From: Pyronema omphalodes
Taxonomy: Eukaryota > Ascomycota > Pezizomycetes > Pezizales > Pyronemataceae
Length of the DNA stretch: 64,000 nucleotides
NCBI GenBank assembly: GCA_024516155.1
Contig: JAJJXM010000069.1
Location: forward strand, 62,001 to 126,000
Reading direction: 5' to 3'
Of this stretch, positions 22,890-34,878 are shown in pieces. Position numbers and translations under genes: made by a program. The notes below the pieces were generated by a model. The model did no database searches and was not told the origin of the DNA. It saw only the letters and a program-made list of their open reading frames with translations. Position 1 is the stretch's first letter. Every line of letters begins with the position of its first letter.

Positions 22890-24615
22890 TGTGAAGGTGT
22901 GTTTTGATGTGATAAAGAGGATTGTGTGCAATAGAGAATTTGAATCGTGCTTAAGGTATTCAGATATGTTTGTATGCTTGTGAAGGCGGTGATGAGGATG
23001 ATGAGAATGAAGTGAACGAGAGAGATTTCGAAGGCTTATATATACCACTATCAACATAGATAGTTTTGCTTTGCACAGTTCTGATATCTTCAGCGATGAT
23101 CATGATCACGATGTTGTTGTACCAAAATTAGACTCGTCTTAGCACATTGGATAGCCACATGCAGGTGAGATAGGGCTGAGCAGACCTATGGTAAACCCAT
23201 GTTCCATGGATTCGGGCGAATCAGAGATACGCAAAATAATTTCTTTATTTTTTGCTGATGGCATAATGTTCAGCCTCTGAGAATATACGCACTATATTCT
23301 CGGCTACTGTTGCTATCGGAATGAAGAAAATCGGAGTCAGAATACCCCACCTCTGGAAGTGAATTATGTACAGGACTCTTATTTTTCAATGCCTGCTTAA
23401 GAATGTATTCCTGTCATTTGATTATCGTTGCATCGGGATAAAGAAACTCGAGGGCAGGTATGCGAAACTGAATGTTTGAAATTGAGTGATTTAGAAACCA
23501 GCCATTAAAATTTCCGAATCCTGTGAAGCATGTATCAGACTCGTACGGGTCGTGTTGATTGCTGAGTTTTCAATTCTCGGCTCAATAGAAATTTCATGGA
23601 AGCTGAGACCGGTAGTTCGGCATGACGTGGTAAAGGTTATAATAGATTCTGATTCTGATGGCGAGTAGTTGCGCATCTGACTGTTCGGCCGATGAATAAG
23701 GCAATTCTTCGCTATTTTCCCAGCGAGGAACAACTCCAAAGTAACATTATGCTATCAACATCCCGGACTGCACAATATGGCAAGAGCTTAGAATGATTCT
23801 ACATAGCACATGGCCCGTTTTCATTCTCTAGCCACTACGCCTGAAGCTAACAATGCACAGCTCAGGATTAGCCACGAGCCACAGGTCAGGATGAGCTTTT
23901 CACGGAGGCAAGATGATGAGATTTTTTCCTCTTTTTCTTCAGCCTTAGGCCCCCCATGATGAGACCAGTTGGACGCTGTATGGCTGCCGAAACGAGAACA
24001 ACTGTCATCTAACCAATTGCGATGATAGTAATTCTTACCAAAGTTGCACAAATATGCTCATGATTGTCGCCTGATTAGGTTGCGATGTTGCTGACGATGA
24101 TGTTTGTTTGCAATCGTCCAATAGTGAATGCTGTCCAAGATAAGACCACTATGCATGTATGCATGTCTAGAATCTGGACTCCAAAGATGGGTCTTGCCAA
24201 AGCCGGACCCTTGATATCAGAATGTGGTAATATAAGCGAGTGGCTCAGCCAGCATGGAAATAGCTGTAGGGCTGAGTACACGTGCCACAACCCAACAGTG
24301 AGCGACGTGCATGGCAGGTTTGAGCTTAAAATTGGCTCAAGCGAGTCGTAAAACTTAATCGACTACTGACAGAAAAAAGAACAAGCTTTTCAGAGTCAGC
24401 CAGTAAACCAGAACGGTCTTCAATCGTGCGGCTACAAAATACTCAACGAACTAGTTTTCCCGATGTAAGATCAACGCTGAATTTTGAAGTCTATTAATTA
24501 CATGCTCCAAAATACAAAGAGGAGACTCTGAGAAAATATGAGTGAGAAACCTAAAGGCAAGACGATTTGCCGAGCGACAAAACCTTGGCTACCCAGAACA
24601 AAAAGGATGAAAATA
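22890..24615. other. Promoter of the repeat protein, then empty
   Basis: The first about 200 bases are the promoter and leader of the repeat-protein gene. Beyond that only weak frames of about 80 codons occur. Confidence 0.4.
23036..23044 (-). promoter_or_regulatory. TATA box of the repeat-protein gene
   Basis: TATATATAA on the minus strand, about 150 bp before the ATG at 22889. It gives a normal core promoter and leader length and supports that start. Confidence 0.5.
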
Positions 24616-24701
24616 TTCCGTTACGGGGAATTGAACCCCGGTCTGGCCGGATTAATGCTCTGCTTGAGAGCGGCCGATGCTAGCCACTACACCATAACGG
24701 A
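24616..24701 (-). tRNA. tRNA-Glu (CTC), with intron
   Basis: Acceptor TCCGTTA/TAACGGA, anticodon stem GGCCG/CGGCC, anticodon CTC at 24668-24666, T-arm CGGGG-TTCAATT-CCCCG and an intron of about 14 nt after position 37. Confidence 0.93.
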
Positions 24702-25955
24702 TTATGCATTAAACTAAAGTTTTACAAATATAATACCTGTATTATTGAGCTACTCATACGAAAACCTTGGGTTTCGCCAATAGAGGTCACTCAACAATAA
24801 TTGAGTCAACATGGAAAAAGTTGCAAAAAAAACTTTGAAACGGTCGTTTACTATACCAAAAGCTCTATCTTGGGTTCAAGCATTTTGCGACGATACATTG
24901 TGAAGCTATAGCTTCCATGCGTGGCAGGATGAAGGGCAAGTTGTCGAGCTGTGGAACTGACAAAGCTCCCACCGTCCATCGCCTTCCATGGCACACCTCA
25001 TCGCCAACTCATTTCCCACGCACCGAGCTTATCTCACCGATTCCCGCCTGAGGACACTTCTTACCTCGTCGTCAGCTATCTTTCTATTTCCGCCACCGTT
25101 TACCACCAAAGCTTGTAGCTGATGCGCCTGAACGATGACATCCTCCGCGGGCAGCGGCAGCCTCTCCTCCTTCTGTCTAACAAGTATCGCCACATACTAC
25201 TAACACTCCTATAGATTCCGATACTCTACAAAATAGCTATAGTTCTCTGTGGTTACCATTATCATAGCCCTTACCTCATCACGCTTTAAGTGAAGAGTCG
25301 AAGCTCTCAACAAAGCCTACCTTCACTCTTAACGCAGCCCAAGCGACAACCAAGTCCCGATATACACACTCCAACATTAATCAATCAAACAGCGAAATCA
25401 TGATTCATTCCGTTACTTTGGAATTTCAAAGCCTCAAGTTCGTACGACTTTCTCACAGCTTCCCCTCTATCGGACCACCGGTTATCAACCCCGCTATAGA
25501 CAGCTCATGACTAGAGCTATTCTAAGGCGAGCATTGTATGTAAGAGCCCTTTTTCTCGAGTTTGAAAGCGATAAGATTATTAATCCCTTCTAGGGCATGA
25601 GCGAGAACTCACCAAGAATAGACCACCGCGATTGATTGTCCGACCGCTTACGCTTTAAGGCTGAAGACAATGCTCTGCACGACTTCTCGACGCTTTCTGA
25701 TAAACGTTCCACGGCTATGCATAGTTCCTCCCTATCGTTACAACACCCAGTAACTTATGGCCACCCGGAGCTTCATTATTTGCCGTCCCATCACACTCCA
25801 ACATAGCGGTACTCATCTACCCGTAAGTCCGACACCCTGCAATACAGCGATATCCGTTCACAACCCCGCAGGTCGCTACAGGGCCCATTTGGCTGGTATA
25901 CTCGAACATCGTTCTGTTGAACGTAGGAGTGTAATACAACATCAGAATATATAAA
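24702..25955. other. Intergenic
   Basis: From about 24950 the sequence becomes C-rich and T-rich, like a fungal promoter, but no gene follows. Possibly a relic. Confidence 0.35.
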
Positions 25956-26028
25956 GCCTCGCTAGCTCAATCGGTAGAGCGTCAGACTCTTAATCTGAAG
26001 GTTGCGGGTTCGACCCCCGCGTGGGGCT
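25956..26028 (+). tRNA. tRNA-Lys (CTT)
   Basis: Standard 73-nt tRNA without intron. Acceptor GCCTCGC/GTGGGGC (two G-T pairs), D-stem GCTC/GAGC, anticodon CTT at 25989-25991, T-arm GCGGG-TTCGACC-CCCGC. It is the only tRNA in the window without an intron. Confidence 0.95.
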
Positions 26029-26688
26029 TTATCTTTTACTAATTCTTTTCACTGTGCCCGGTACTATTTTTCTCATACAGGTGCTCGGTGTTACATATAT
26101 ATATGTAGAAAGTTTTTTGGCGGCGGCCAGGGGTTGATCTCCCGGTTTCTTAGTGAAGCGAGTACGTCAGTGCGATGTGGCAGACGGCAGCTGCTACTCG
26201 TATACCCTGAATGCTGATAAGTTTTTCAAGGACAAGTTTTATCCGGGTTTAGAAGTAATAGTTCCCTGGATATATGCCTCTTAGGCGAGGAAAATCAGTG
26301 CGGGCAAAAATGGGTGTAGGAGCTCAGGAGACCTGGGTTTTCTTATGTCCCACATAGACTTTGTAGGCCTCGGTCGACGTATGATTAAATAAACCAATAA
26401 ACAAAATTTAAGCGTCTCTCAAAAGCACCAACGCTCATCCTAAACCCTGGATTGGTACCAGTGACTGCTAAGATTCGCAGATTAGGATCTTGCCCTTGTT
26501 ATGTCAACGCCCTTTGTCAATTAATATCAGTATCGACAAGAAAAGTAGAGATACCATTATCGTTCGGAATAATAAGCACTCGCTGATACTTCTCTACCAT
26601 CTTGGCACGTTGATACCGAATACAGCAAAAGGAATTAACACAGGAAACAGAAGTACGTAAAAAGATGAGGCCGAAATGCAGAGCAAAA
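26029..26688. other. Intergenic
   Basis: Nothing recognised. Confidence 0.4.
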
Positions 26689-26785
26689 TGATTCAGCCGG
26701 GATTCGAACCCGGGTCGAGCGCAGTATGCTCCAGAACAGAAGTCCCTGATGGCAAGCGCTCATGATACCCCTACACTACTGAATC
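26689..26785 (-). tRNA. tRNA-Gly (GCC), with intron
   Basis: Acceptor GATTCAG/CTGAATC, anticodon stem AGCGC/GCGCT, anticodon GCC at 26753-26751, T-arm CCGGG-TTCGAAT-CCCGG, and an intron of about 26 nt after position 37. Confidence 0.92.
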
Positions 26786-27237
26786 GTAGATATATCCGTC
26801 TTCCGGTAGCCTAGTACATAATTTTTGACATCATAAGATCCACAAGCGATGCGATAGTTTACTTGCTTGACATATTGGTTGCTAGGCAGGGCTAAAACGT
26901 TTTGAATACTGTACAACTTTACTACTTAGTACTTTACCGGAGCTGCCGCGGATCATGGGCAGTTATATGAATCAGGGACATAGCCCTCAAACATTTTACG
27001 GCACGGAAAGCCAAATTGCCGATACACACCCATACGATTAAAGCTAAACCCGATGGAACACGGATCACAAACAAGAATACTATATCAGCTGCCAATCGAG
27101 CCCCGAGAAATTTTTTTCGGAAGGAAAAGAATTTGTATCTAGTGCCATATGACCAGCCACGCAATTCGTAATATAAGCAGCTTGCAGGGACTAGAGTCCA
27201 ATACAACGATTTTCATCATCAAATACCTCGAACTACA

Positions 27238-27498
27238 ATGACGCAAACAGAAGCAACCCCACAGCGTCGATCTGGATTTGTCCCCCAAGGAATTCTATGT
27301 TATCTACCGCCCAGAGTAGTGGAAGCAGCTGCGAACTGGGGACCTGAAAAGTTTAGCCACATGCTTGAATTGTCAAGAAGAGGCAGCTTGGATCAAAGCG
27401 AAAGGCTGTTGCTGGGTATAGCTATGGAATATCATCAACAGAAAAAAAGTTATATCGAAGAGTTGCAAGCTTCTCCGCATATAGAACAACGAAGATAG
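27238..27498 (+). CDS. Small hypothetical protein, 86 aa
   Basis: An 86-codon ATG frame of protein-like composition: Gln/Arg-rich start, a GFVPQGILCYLPPRVV segment, then an amphipathic charged helical half. Family not recognised. It stands alone between tRNA genes. No TATA box or intron was confirmed, so a short orphan gene and a chance frame are both possible. Confidence 0.4.
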   Translation: MTQTEATPQRRSGFVPQGILCYLPPRVVEAAANWGPEKFSHMLELSRRGSLDQSERLLLGIAMEYHQQKKSYIEELQASPHIEQRR

Positions 27499-28325
27499 AA
27501 ATCATGTGTTATAGGGTGTAGTGTAAGCTATCCATTGTCCCCTAATATTCCAAAAGAATCATGCTGATAAATCACTAATAGTAGCAAACTTCAACCCATT
27601 GGTCGCAGCCCGGACAGCCGTATCAAAGGCTGGCTCGGTTTACCGATTTCGTATTTTCCTAGCAAGTTCGAAAAAGCCTACATGAGTAGATAGAGATTCT
27701 CTACTGGCTCTGGTGGCGTCAAAAAAAATAATATGAATATGGCTTGAATTGAGGAGATGGGCAGAACGAACGATTATGGTGGGAAGGCTATGAATGGGAA
27801 GAGCGTAATGTACTAGCGACAGTTATAAAAGGAGTTTATATGTATTTAAATATTGTTTTCCAGTTACTTAATTATGTGAGTTATGAGTTGCTATTTCTAG
27901 GATGAAGAAGAGACGGGTAATAGATCATGTTCAATATTTTGCTATCCTGATGTACTTTTAACTCGAGCGTAAATCTCAAACGAGCATGATAAATTGCTGC
28001 AAACCGTGACTCTTATATATCTTGGACTAGTCAGCTTTTATCAAGGAACAGTTAATACCGGCTTACGGATCACGAATTGTGAGGTCTAGGAGATCTGAAT
28101 TTTTGGCCGAGATCATCTAACGGTGCGCTCATCCCCCGTCTTTCTTTCAAGCTAAATTACGAAACATACAGATATACCGATAACCTAATAACAGCCATCA
28201 CCCAATGACCCTTCGAATACCGCTTACTCTTTGTCCCATAGAAGTACCATTTTGTCCAGGCCCTGTCCATTGTAAGCTTACGTTTTAATTTTATATGTGT
28301 TGGACAGTGTAATAAGCATCAATTA
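27499..28325. other. Intergenic
   Basis: Nothing recognised. Confidence 0.4.
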
Positions 28326-28423
28326 GCTCGGATGGTCTAGTGGTATGATTCTCGCTTAGGGTAACTCCCTAAGTATCTTCAGTGATTTGCGAGAGGTCCC
28401 AGGTTCAAATCCTGGTTCGAGCC
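28326..28423 (+). tRNA. tRNA-Pro (AGG), with intron
   Basis: Same body as the 16295 gene; its intron matches the 19746 copy. Anticodon at 28358-28360. Confidence 0.95.
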
Positions 28424-29214
28424 GAATCTTTTGCTGCTCATGAGTTCGTGATGTTCAGCGTTGCCCCTTTTTGCTAGTTGTGCGGGCGTTAAAGGTTTTG
28501 GCGGGCTAGGTTAGTCTGGGCCGCTCTAGCGGCGTTCGAATCTCCGCGGGCTCATACAGAGCCATAGAGCGATATCAGGAAACATCCTACATCAGTGTTG
28601 GAAAAGATTGCTTTTTTACTTTTATGCAACTATACAGTTTGTGATCAAATTGCTATGGAACCCGCTGGACTCTGGAAATATGCGTACATACTCGTTTTCC
28701 GCAAGATAGTTGCGTATGTTGTATTGATGGATATTTCGTAGTTGTGTTATTATAATTGAACAATCTAGCTCATATTAGATCACCGGGACCGGGGTAATCA
28801 TCGTTTCTGGGCTGCTGATATACAATCTTTCAACTTAGTAACAGTATAACCTTTGAAGTTTGTTGTAACTTATGCGTCTTTTTTCCATTTTCTACAAAAC
28901 CACGTATGTTCTCGCCATTACACTCTAGGGTATATTTACAAATATCACGATGTATAAAAATGCAGTTGTTATCTAATTGTACGACTATAACTCTAATCAA
29001 AAATCTCAGATGAAATTGGTCTTGCTATAATAGATCGGTCACGATATTTGGGAGATTTTCGAGTCTACGTAATCAGAGAATGCAGCGGACAACAACTTGA
29101 CAGTCATCACACGGGATCATTGCAGAGTGGGTCAGTTCTTATTGATACATCACAGGCGACAAGGTGATATGGACAAGTATTGGAATGGGAATAAATATAT
29201 TCAATCAACAATTT
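28424..29214. other. Intergenic with a possible tRNA fragment
   Basis: Around 28501-28556 a GTTCGAATC B-box-like sequence sits within GCGG/CCGC arms, but no full cloverleaf can be drawn. The rest is AT-rich and shows nothing. Confidence 0.3.
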
Positions 29215-29498
29215 TGACATACGCAGGGAGTTGGAAAATGCATCAGATAAATTAACTCGCTATAAGCAGAAAGAAGAGCAAGAAATACAGAACGCTCATC
29301 AACATGATATAAATGCAAGATGCTTATAATCGGAAGAGGATATAACAGACGCGAATAAAACATGCGGGGATAAAACAGGAGGGGATAAAGATGTAACAAC
29401 AGACAAGCCAAACGCCGAGCCCAATGCATCAAAGCAAATCACCCAAATACCCAAATACCCAAGCCAACATGCTTCCAGCTTCTCCAGCTGCTTAGCAC

Positions 29499-30216
29499 TC
29501 AGATCCAGATTCCTCCACTCCAATCCCACAAGATATCATCGTCGTCGGAATCGGTGGTAACATCACAGACAGTTCTGTCTTCCTCATCTTCGTTCTGCTC
29601 GTTGAATCCAGCAGCATCAACAAGCTCAGAGGACTCAGACAGAACCGCCTGATTACCCTGTACTCCCTCCTGCGGGCAAACACAGTCGTCAGCACCACAG
29701 TGATGGGCATCCTGCTGCTGCTGCTGGTGGTAGTGGTGGTGGTGGTGGTGGTCGCAGTTCTGAATCACCTCGGCAGTCTGATCAGCCGTCTCTGCAGCAA
29801 CGATTGCAAGGCGGCCTTTAACACGCTCGATGAGCTTGCCGACAACAAGCTTCTCGATCCCGGAGTCACTCATGGAGATGATCTCATCTGCGGTGGGTGA
29901 CTCGTCGGGGTGATTGATAGGATGACCAGCGTCGCTGGCATCTCCGGGGTTGCTGGCGTTGCTGGCGTTGCTGGAATCGCTGGCTTCGCTGGCTTCGCTG
30001 ATGCTGGAGGAGGAATCGACGGTCGGTTGAGGCGCTTGGACGTTCTCACTACGTAGACTGGGTCCACCGAGACTTGTAAGTCCATCGCCGGGTGCGATGG
30101 AGGAACGAGAATCGTGGGAATCCTATCATACGAATGCACCGTCAGTAAGTTCTCACAATAGCAGTTGGGGGGATTGGATTAATGCGGTGGCCGGGGAAAC
30201 TTACGGTATTCGTCAT
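29499..30216 (-). CDS. Duplicated hypothetical protein A, copy 1
   Basis: Exon 1 30216-30205 encodes only MTNT; exon 2 is 30122-29499; the 82-nt intron starts GTAAGT. 211 residues, family not recognised. Residues 5-80 are Ser/Asp/Ala-rich with SEASEASD and SNASNASN runs. A conserved helical block follows (ADEII then KLIERVKGRLAIVAAET), then a His/Gln tract (HHHHHHYHQQQQQ), a CGADDCVC motif, an acidic stretch, and the exact C-terminus DDDILWDWSGGIWI. The tiny first exon is supported by copy 2, which has the same MTNT/GTAAGTTTCCCC junction. No signal peptide; probably cytosolic or nuclear. It is open in both copies while its neighbours are broken here, which suggests it is maintained. Confidence 0.7.
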
Positions 30217-30259
30217 TCTGGCACACGAATTGAAGATTTTGATTCGTGTTCGTAGAAAG

Positions 30260-30707
30260 ATGAAAGAAATTGGAAGTCAGTGCGTAAGTACGTTGTGACT
30301 CCAATCCTGCGCGAACACGATATCTGGTAAGGAAAGAATGAAAGAGCTGTCAGGTTGTGTGTGGTATGCTGTTACTGCCTGCTACGTGGGGCGGCATGCT
30401 CTTTTGTTTGATGTGACTGCTGTATTGTTAGTATCTTGGAACCCTAATGAACATGATGATGACCCGCGATATCGTGATGATATTGGGGTATGGATGTACA
30501 TGGGGAGTCACTCGGAGGTTGATAGGAGTCATACAGTTCAGGTTTTTAGAGGATGGTTTGGCGGATTGTTACCGGCCTTCTTCATCATGATACTACTGTT
30601 ATCCATATTCTAGATACAGAGTAAATCAGTCGTCATGAGCCATGGTGGCTTTCTTAACCAAGGTTGGTTTTGACGGACGTGCTGATGTCCCTCGTGACGC
30701 CAGGTAA
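30260..30707 (+). pseudogene. Broken copy of protein B
   Basis: Divergent from gene A and homologous to the intact 155-codon frame at 49757-50224. The reading runs into a TGA after about 12 codons, needs a frame change to reach the conserved GRHALLFDV and WNPNEHDD stretches, meets a TAG where copy 2 has TGG (Trp), and shifts frame again before the shared end (FDGR.D.P.DAR then stop). At least three lesions make a working product unlikely, though the middle 91 codons at 30338-30613 remain open. Confidence 0.7.
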
Positions 30708-30846
30708 CGCGTCCATAGAAGAGATACTACGCGAAACAATTAGCTTTCCTAGATCATGATTCTTGTTATTCGATAGAGAAACCTACACGAATTCTGCTAT
30801 GGTTGAAGCATTGCCTCTGTAGGCTTACTCTTGTGAGTCGTTGTTG

Positions 30847-31047
30847 ATGATGAAGAAGGTGAAGGTGCGGGAGGAGAAGGATGTTTAGGAAGAGAAGGGA
30901 TTTAGCGGTTTTTGTGCCTGGAACGCGTTCGAGTTGACGTTTTTCACTCATGGAGGGGTTGAGATCGAACCCGAAGTTGAAACATCACCTGGTCAGCTCG
31001 AGTCTACTCCTCATTTCTACCCCGCAACAACTATTGCGGGGGCCTAA
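30847..31047 (+). pseudogene. Broken copy of protein C
   Basis: Matches the intact 75-codon frame at 49373-49600. A TAG replaces the AAG lysine codon of copy 2 at codon 14. Beyond it the frame stays open and similar (FSGF...WNAFELTFFTHGG) to a TAA at 31045-31047. Simple nonsense decay. Confidence 0.65.
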
Positions 31048-31092
31048 AATAGTCATCTGAGAACAGTCCGTGAAGGTTTCATTTTGACTCTT

Positions 31093-33162
31093 CGAATATG
31101 TATAATGAAAAATAAATGTGGGTTCTCAGGAATCAATTCATTACTTACCAATTTCTGTTTTTCATGATTAAAACAATGTTACCATAAAATTGTATATATT
31201 TGAGTAGCTTTTTAGTAGCAAAACAACAGACTGCCGCTGGATTCAGTATTTAGCGCGAGTGATACAACATGATCATACTCCTCCGGCAATCAGCATCAGC
31301 ATATAACATGCTGCATTACGTGATATCACTCGATCAAACACTCTATACACCAAAACAACAAAAATAATAAACCCCTCCCCCCCGTGCACCCCTTCTAAAC
31401 TGACTCCGTGAATTCGTGCATCAATAAACCAAAGCAAAGCTCACATCCCCAATCACATTCCATCACCATCTCTCATTCTCAATTCCCCTCCTCCACAATC
31501 TCCCTTTTTCTCTACGTCACAAGTAATCCCTAGCAGCAAGTCATATTCCAAACACAACCCCACATGGCCCGTTTGTTCCGTCAAAAAGCTTCTATGGTGA
31601 CTGTATGTTGAGTATCTTATCTAGGTACATACTCCATGAAAAATTCTTCCAGATTGTTTCAAACCAATCATGCCTCGGAATCCAAAATGCATATACCCCG
31701 CAACTTCCTACAATCTCAGCATCTTACGAGTGATGAGTAATGTAAATGTAAATGCTTCCCTACCTGATCGATCGATTGATCAAGTCTGAAGTGTTATCTG
31801 AACCCCATTGTACCTCTGTCGATTAAATACTTCGTCCTGGTTGCTGATGGTACTTACACGGAAGAGGTGTTGTAAATGCAAATGAAGATCATGGGATATA
31901 TTATCGTATACTTTGATGCCATGGCCAAGCCTGAGTCTCGAGTCTTAATATAGCTTAGTAATTCAATACTTTCCACAAGAAGGAATGCAGTAAGCAAGAC
32001 CAGACGAACCGGCGGATAAGGCTAACTGAAGCAGCGGTTGTAAATGAATGTGCTTCTACTTGGACCGATTTCCCCTCATAAGGCTCATACCACAAGCTCG
32101 TAAATAATCCTGCTGCATTATTCAACGCAAAACCCTGCATACACAGCCGGAAGCCACACCCGTGGACGCTGGTGCATCAGCTGCACCGCATGCCTCTCCG
32201 ATGCGGCGATATCTGGCATATGTATGTCTTGATATAACTCCACATGCCCACGCCGCACCAAAGGAGCACCGGTTGTGGTATGGATGCGATCAACTGCATA
32301 GTAACGTTGGCCGTGTGACCATATCGAGTGATTTGATATGCATCAGTGGTTGTACGGCGTTATGAACACTGCATGCTCTGTGTGGGGCGGTTCTAGCAGG
32401 ACCAGGAACGGTTCTGATGTGGCCGATGCTAACATCTGATATTTTTTGTTTGGATTCTGCGATGATTGCATGCGGAATTTTACTAGAAGAGTGTGATAGA
32501 TTAGGCGCACCCCATGCAATTCGCACATGGCAACAGCACAACCGTAACTTCAGAGGTTCCTGAGAAAAGCTAAAGGAATAAAAGCCCCAGAAAGCCAATT
32601 TTAATCAGAATCGCTGAAAGTTATTTGGTGCTTCTTAGGAGGCAGATATCTTGGCATTTATAGCTGTATGTAGAACAAGGTTCGGACGCAGTGATTCAAC
32701 AGAGCGCCAGACTTGCCTTTGTACGCGATACTCAGATCGGAAATATTTTGTGTTTACAAACGGACCTACGTGAGTACATTCCCCGCTATTTGCTCTTATT
32801 ATCCGACAGCCCTATTGGACATCGTTTGAGAGCTGTGATATTATTGCGCAGCTGGATTTACCTCAATTCAACTGGATTTAACTGGTTCCGCCTAACTATA
32901 TATGTAAATACACCCTTAAATAATTCTCCTTCATAGGGTGTCTGAAGTCGTGGCATAGAATTCCAATCAGAACTGTGTTGGTGTTCGGGATTGTACTCCA
33001 TATTTCGTCCGCGAATAAGATGTCGCCATGTGGGTGTCTGCAGCATCGCAGCATTCGTTACATCCCCCATCCGTCTGATTCTCAAGCTTCCCTTGTCCAG
33101 TCGAATTCCACATGTCATCAGCCACATGGCATGCCCCAGATCAGCACCGCCACATACCAGCC
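31093..33162. other. Intergenic
   Basis: No supported gene. An 8-C run lies near 31377. The 166-codon minus frame at 32858-33358 overlaps the ADE13 promoter and is treated as chance. Confidence 0.35.
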
Positions 33163-33163
33163 A

Positions 33164-33193
33164 CACGCGAAGATCTCCGATGATCTTCGCGTG
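33164..33193. promoter_or_regulatory. Perfect 12-bp inverted repeat upstream of ADE13
   Basis: The arms CACGCGAAGATC and GATCTTCGCGTG are exactly complementary, separated by six bases, about 240 bp before the ADE13 start. It could bind a dimeric regulator or form a hairpin. No known fungal site is claimed. Confidence 0.4.
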
Positions 33194-33276
33194 ATGGCGG
33201 GGTAAAATTCTCAAGGTCTCGCTTGGCGTTGAAGAGCCGCAACACCCCACCTGAATAAGATTTTGCGCCCGAATTG

Positions 33277-33282
33277 TGACTC
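33277..33282 (+). promoter_or_regulatory. TGACTC motif in the ADE13 promoter
   Basis: TGACTC is the core recognised by Bas1 and Gcn4 in yeast purine and amino-acid genes. It lies 151 bp before the ATG. A six-base match can occur by chance; the gene context makes it worth noting. Confidence 0.35.
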
Positions 33283-33432
33283 TACAATCCCGCTTGCCCG
33301 TCTCCGAGATCCTCCGGTAAGTTTTTGTTAGATCCCTCACCGCCTTTACGCGCCCCAATATATACTGTCAATCCCCTCAATTTCCGTCCCCCGAATTCCT
33401 CAGCAAATAACTGACATTCACTAATAGCAATC

Positions 33433-34878
33433 ATGTCGTCCAACACTATTTACCAGACTCCTCTTTCCTCCCGCTATGCCTCCAAGGAGATGGCCGAGCT
33501 CTTCTCCCCCGCCACGCGTTTCAGCACCTGGCGCCAGCTCTGGCTCTGGCTCGCAAAGGCCGAGAAGCAGCTTGGACTTCCTATTTCCGACGAGGCCATC
33601 TCCCAGATGGAGGCCCACCTCGAGTTGACCGATGAGGACTTCAAGGTTGCGGCCGAGGAGGAAGCTCGTCGTCGTCACGACGTCATGGCCCACGTTCACG
33701 CCTATGGACAGAATGCCCCCGCCGCCGCAGGAATTATCCACTGGGGAGCCACCTCTTGCTACTGTACCGACAATGCCGACTTGATCTTCTTGAAGAAGGG
33801 ACTTGACCTTCTTTTGCCCAAGCTTGCCAATGTCATCAAGAAGCTTGCCGACTTTGCAATTGAATACAAGGACATGGCAACTCTCGGATACACTCACTAC
33901 CAAGCAGCACAGCTCACCACCGTCGGAAAGCGCGCCTGCCTGTGGATCCAAGATCTTCTTTTCGATCTCCGTAACCTGACCCGCGCCCGCGATGATCTCG
34001 GATTCCGCGGAGTGAAGGGAACCACCGGAACCCAGGCTTCCTTCCTCGCCATCTTCGGAGGCGACCACGAGAAAGTCGAGGAGCTCGATCGTCTCGTCAC
34101 CGAATTCGCCGGCTTCAAATACGCCTACCCCATTACCTCCCAGACCTACTCCCGTAAAATCGACGCCGATGTCATCTCCGCCCTCTCCTCGTTCGGTGCC
34201 ACCTGCCAGCGCATCGGATCCGATATCCGCCACCTTGCCGCCACCAAGGAAATCGAAGAACCCTTCGAGAAGGACCAAATTGGATCCTCTGCCATGGCCT
34301 ACAAGAGAAACCCCATGCGTTCCGAGCGTATGTGCTCCCTCGGACGTCATCTTGCAAACCTAAACAAAGACGCTCTCGACACCTACGCTGCCCAATGGTT
34401 CGAACGTACCCTCGACGACTCTGCTATCCGTCGTATCGATATCCCCTCTTCTTTCTTGACCGCCGATATCCTCCTCCGTATCTTGGACAATGTCGTCTCC
34501 GGCCTTGTGGTTTACCCCGCTGTTATCAACCGTCGTATCCGTGATGAACTCCCCTTCATGGCCACCGAGAACTTCATCATGAGACTTGTTGCCCTCGGAG
34601 GTTCAAGACAGGATGCTCACGAGAAGATCCGTGTTCTTTCCCACGAGGCTAGTGCCGTTGTTAAGCTCCAGGGTAAGGATAATGACTTGATTGAGAGAAT
34701 CAAGAAGGATGAGTTCTTTAAGCCTATCTGGGGTGAGATTGATGCTCTTATGGACCCTGCTACTTTTGTTGGAAGAGCTCCTCAGCAGGTTGAGAAGTTT
34801 GTTGCTTTGGAGGTTGCGAAGGCTCTTGAGCCTTGGAAGGGAACTTTCTCTACTGAGGTTTCTCAGTTGTCTGTTTAA
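33433..34878 (+). CDS. ADE13: Adenylosuccinate lyase
   Basis: 481 residues in one exon, the normal length for the eukaryotic enzyme. It acts twice in de novo purine synthesis, cleaving fumarate from SAICAR to give AICAR and from adenylosuccinate to give AMP, as a cytosolic homotetramer. The fumarase/aspartase superfamily signature [11 protein letters not shown] is at 284-294 and carries the flexible catalytic loop; His155 in GYTHYQAAQ is the expected catalytic histidine; RRRHDVMAH and HWGATS are the other conserved blocks. The start follows the family N-terminus ([11 protein letters not shown]), with AATCATG context. Codon use is strongly C-biased in the first two thirds, as in highly expressed fungal genes. 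It is convergent with GLO1, 336 bp apart. Confidence 0.97.
   Translation: MSSNTIYQTPLSSRYASKEMAELFSPATRFSTWRQLWLWLAKAEKQLGLPISDEAISQMEAHLELTDEDFKVAAEEEARRRHDVMAHVHAYGQNAPAAAGIIHWGATSCYCTDNADLIFLKKGLDLLLPKLANVIKKLADFAIEYKDMATLGYTHYQAAQLTTVGKRACLWIQDLLFDLRNLTRARDDLGFRGVKGTTGTQASFLAIFGGDHEKVEELDRLVTEFAGFKYAYPITSQTYSRKIDADVISALSSFGATCQRIGSDIRHLAATKEIEEPFEKDQIGSSAMAYKRNPMRSERMCSLGRHLANLNKDALDTYAAQWFERTLDDSAIRRIDIPSSFLTADILLRILDNVVSGLVVYPAVINRRIRDELPFMATENFIMRLVALGGSRQDAHEKIRVLSHEASAVVKLQGKDNDLIERIKKDEFFKPIWGEIDALMDPATFVGRAPQQVEKFVALEVAKALEPWKGTFSTEVSQLSV

Larger units (their letters stand above)
29215..31092 (-). repeat. Segmental duplication, copy 1
   Basis: About 1.9 kb that matches 49355-51345 in inverted orientation, judged by eye over nearly its whole length. 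Both copies carry the same three genes in the same relative arrangement (A in one direction; B and C divergent from it). Substitutions and small indels are scattered throughout, so the duplication is not recent. Boundaries are approximate. Confidence 0.85.

Noticed and set aside
28501..28556. Possible tRNA gene with GTTCGAATC box
   Set aside because: No acceptor or anticodon stem can be drawn; at most a fragment.
31020..31041. 8-bp hairpin CCCCGCAA/TTGCGGGG considered as a terminator
   Set aside because: Intrinsic terminators do not apply to nuclear fungal genes; it lies in a decayed gene copy and is absent from copy 2.
32858..33358. 166-codon minus-strand frame upstream of ADE13
   Set aside because: No family resemblance, covers the whole ADE13 promoter including the palindrome, and has unusual Arg/Cys/Trp-rich composition.
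33421..34350. 309-codon minus-strand frame over ADE13
   Set aside because: Shadow of the strongly biased ADE13 codons; Gly/Val-rich and without any domain.
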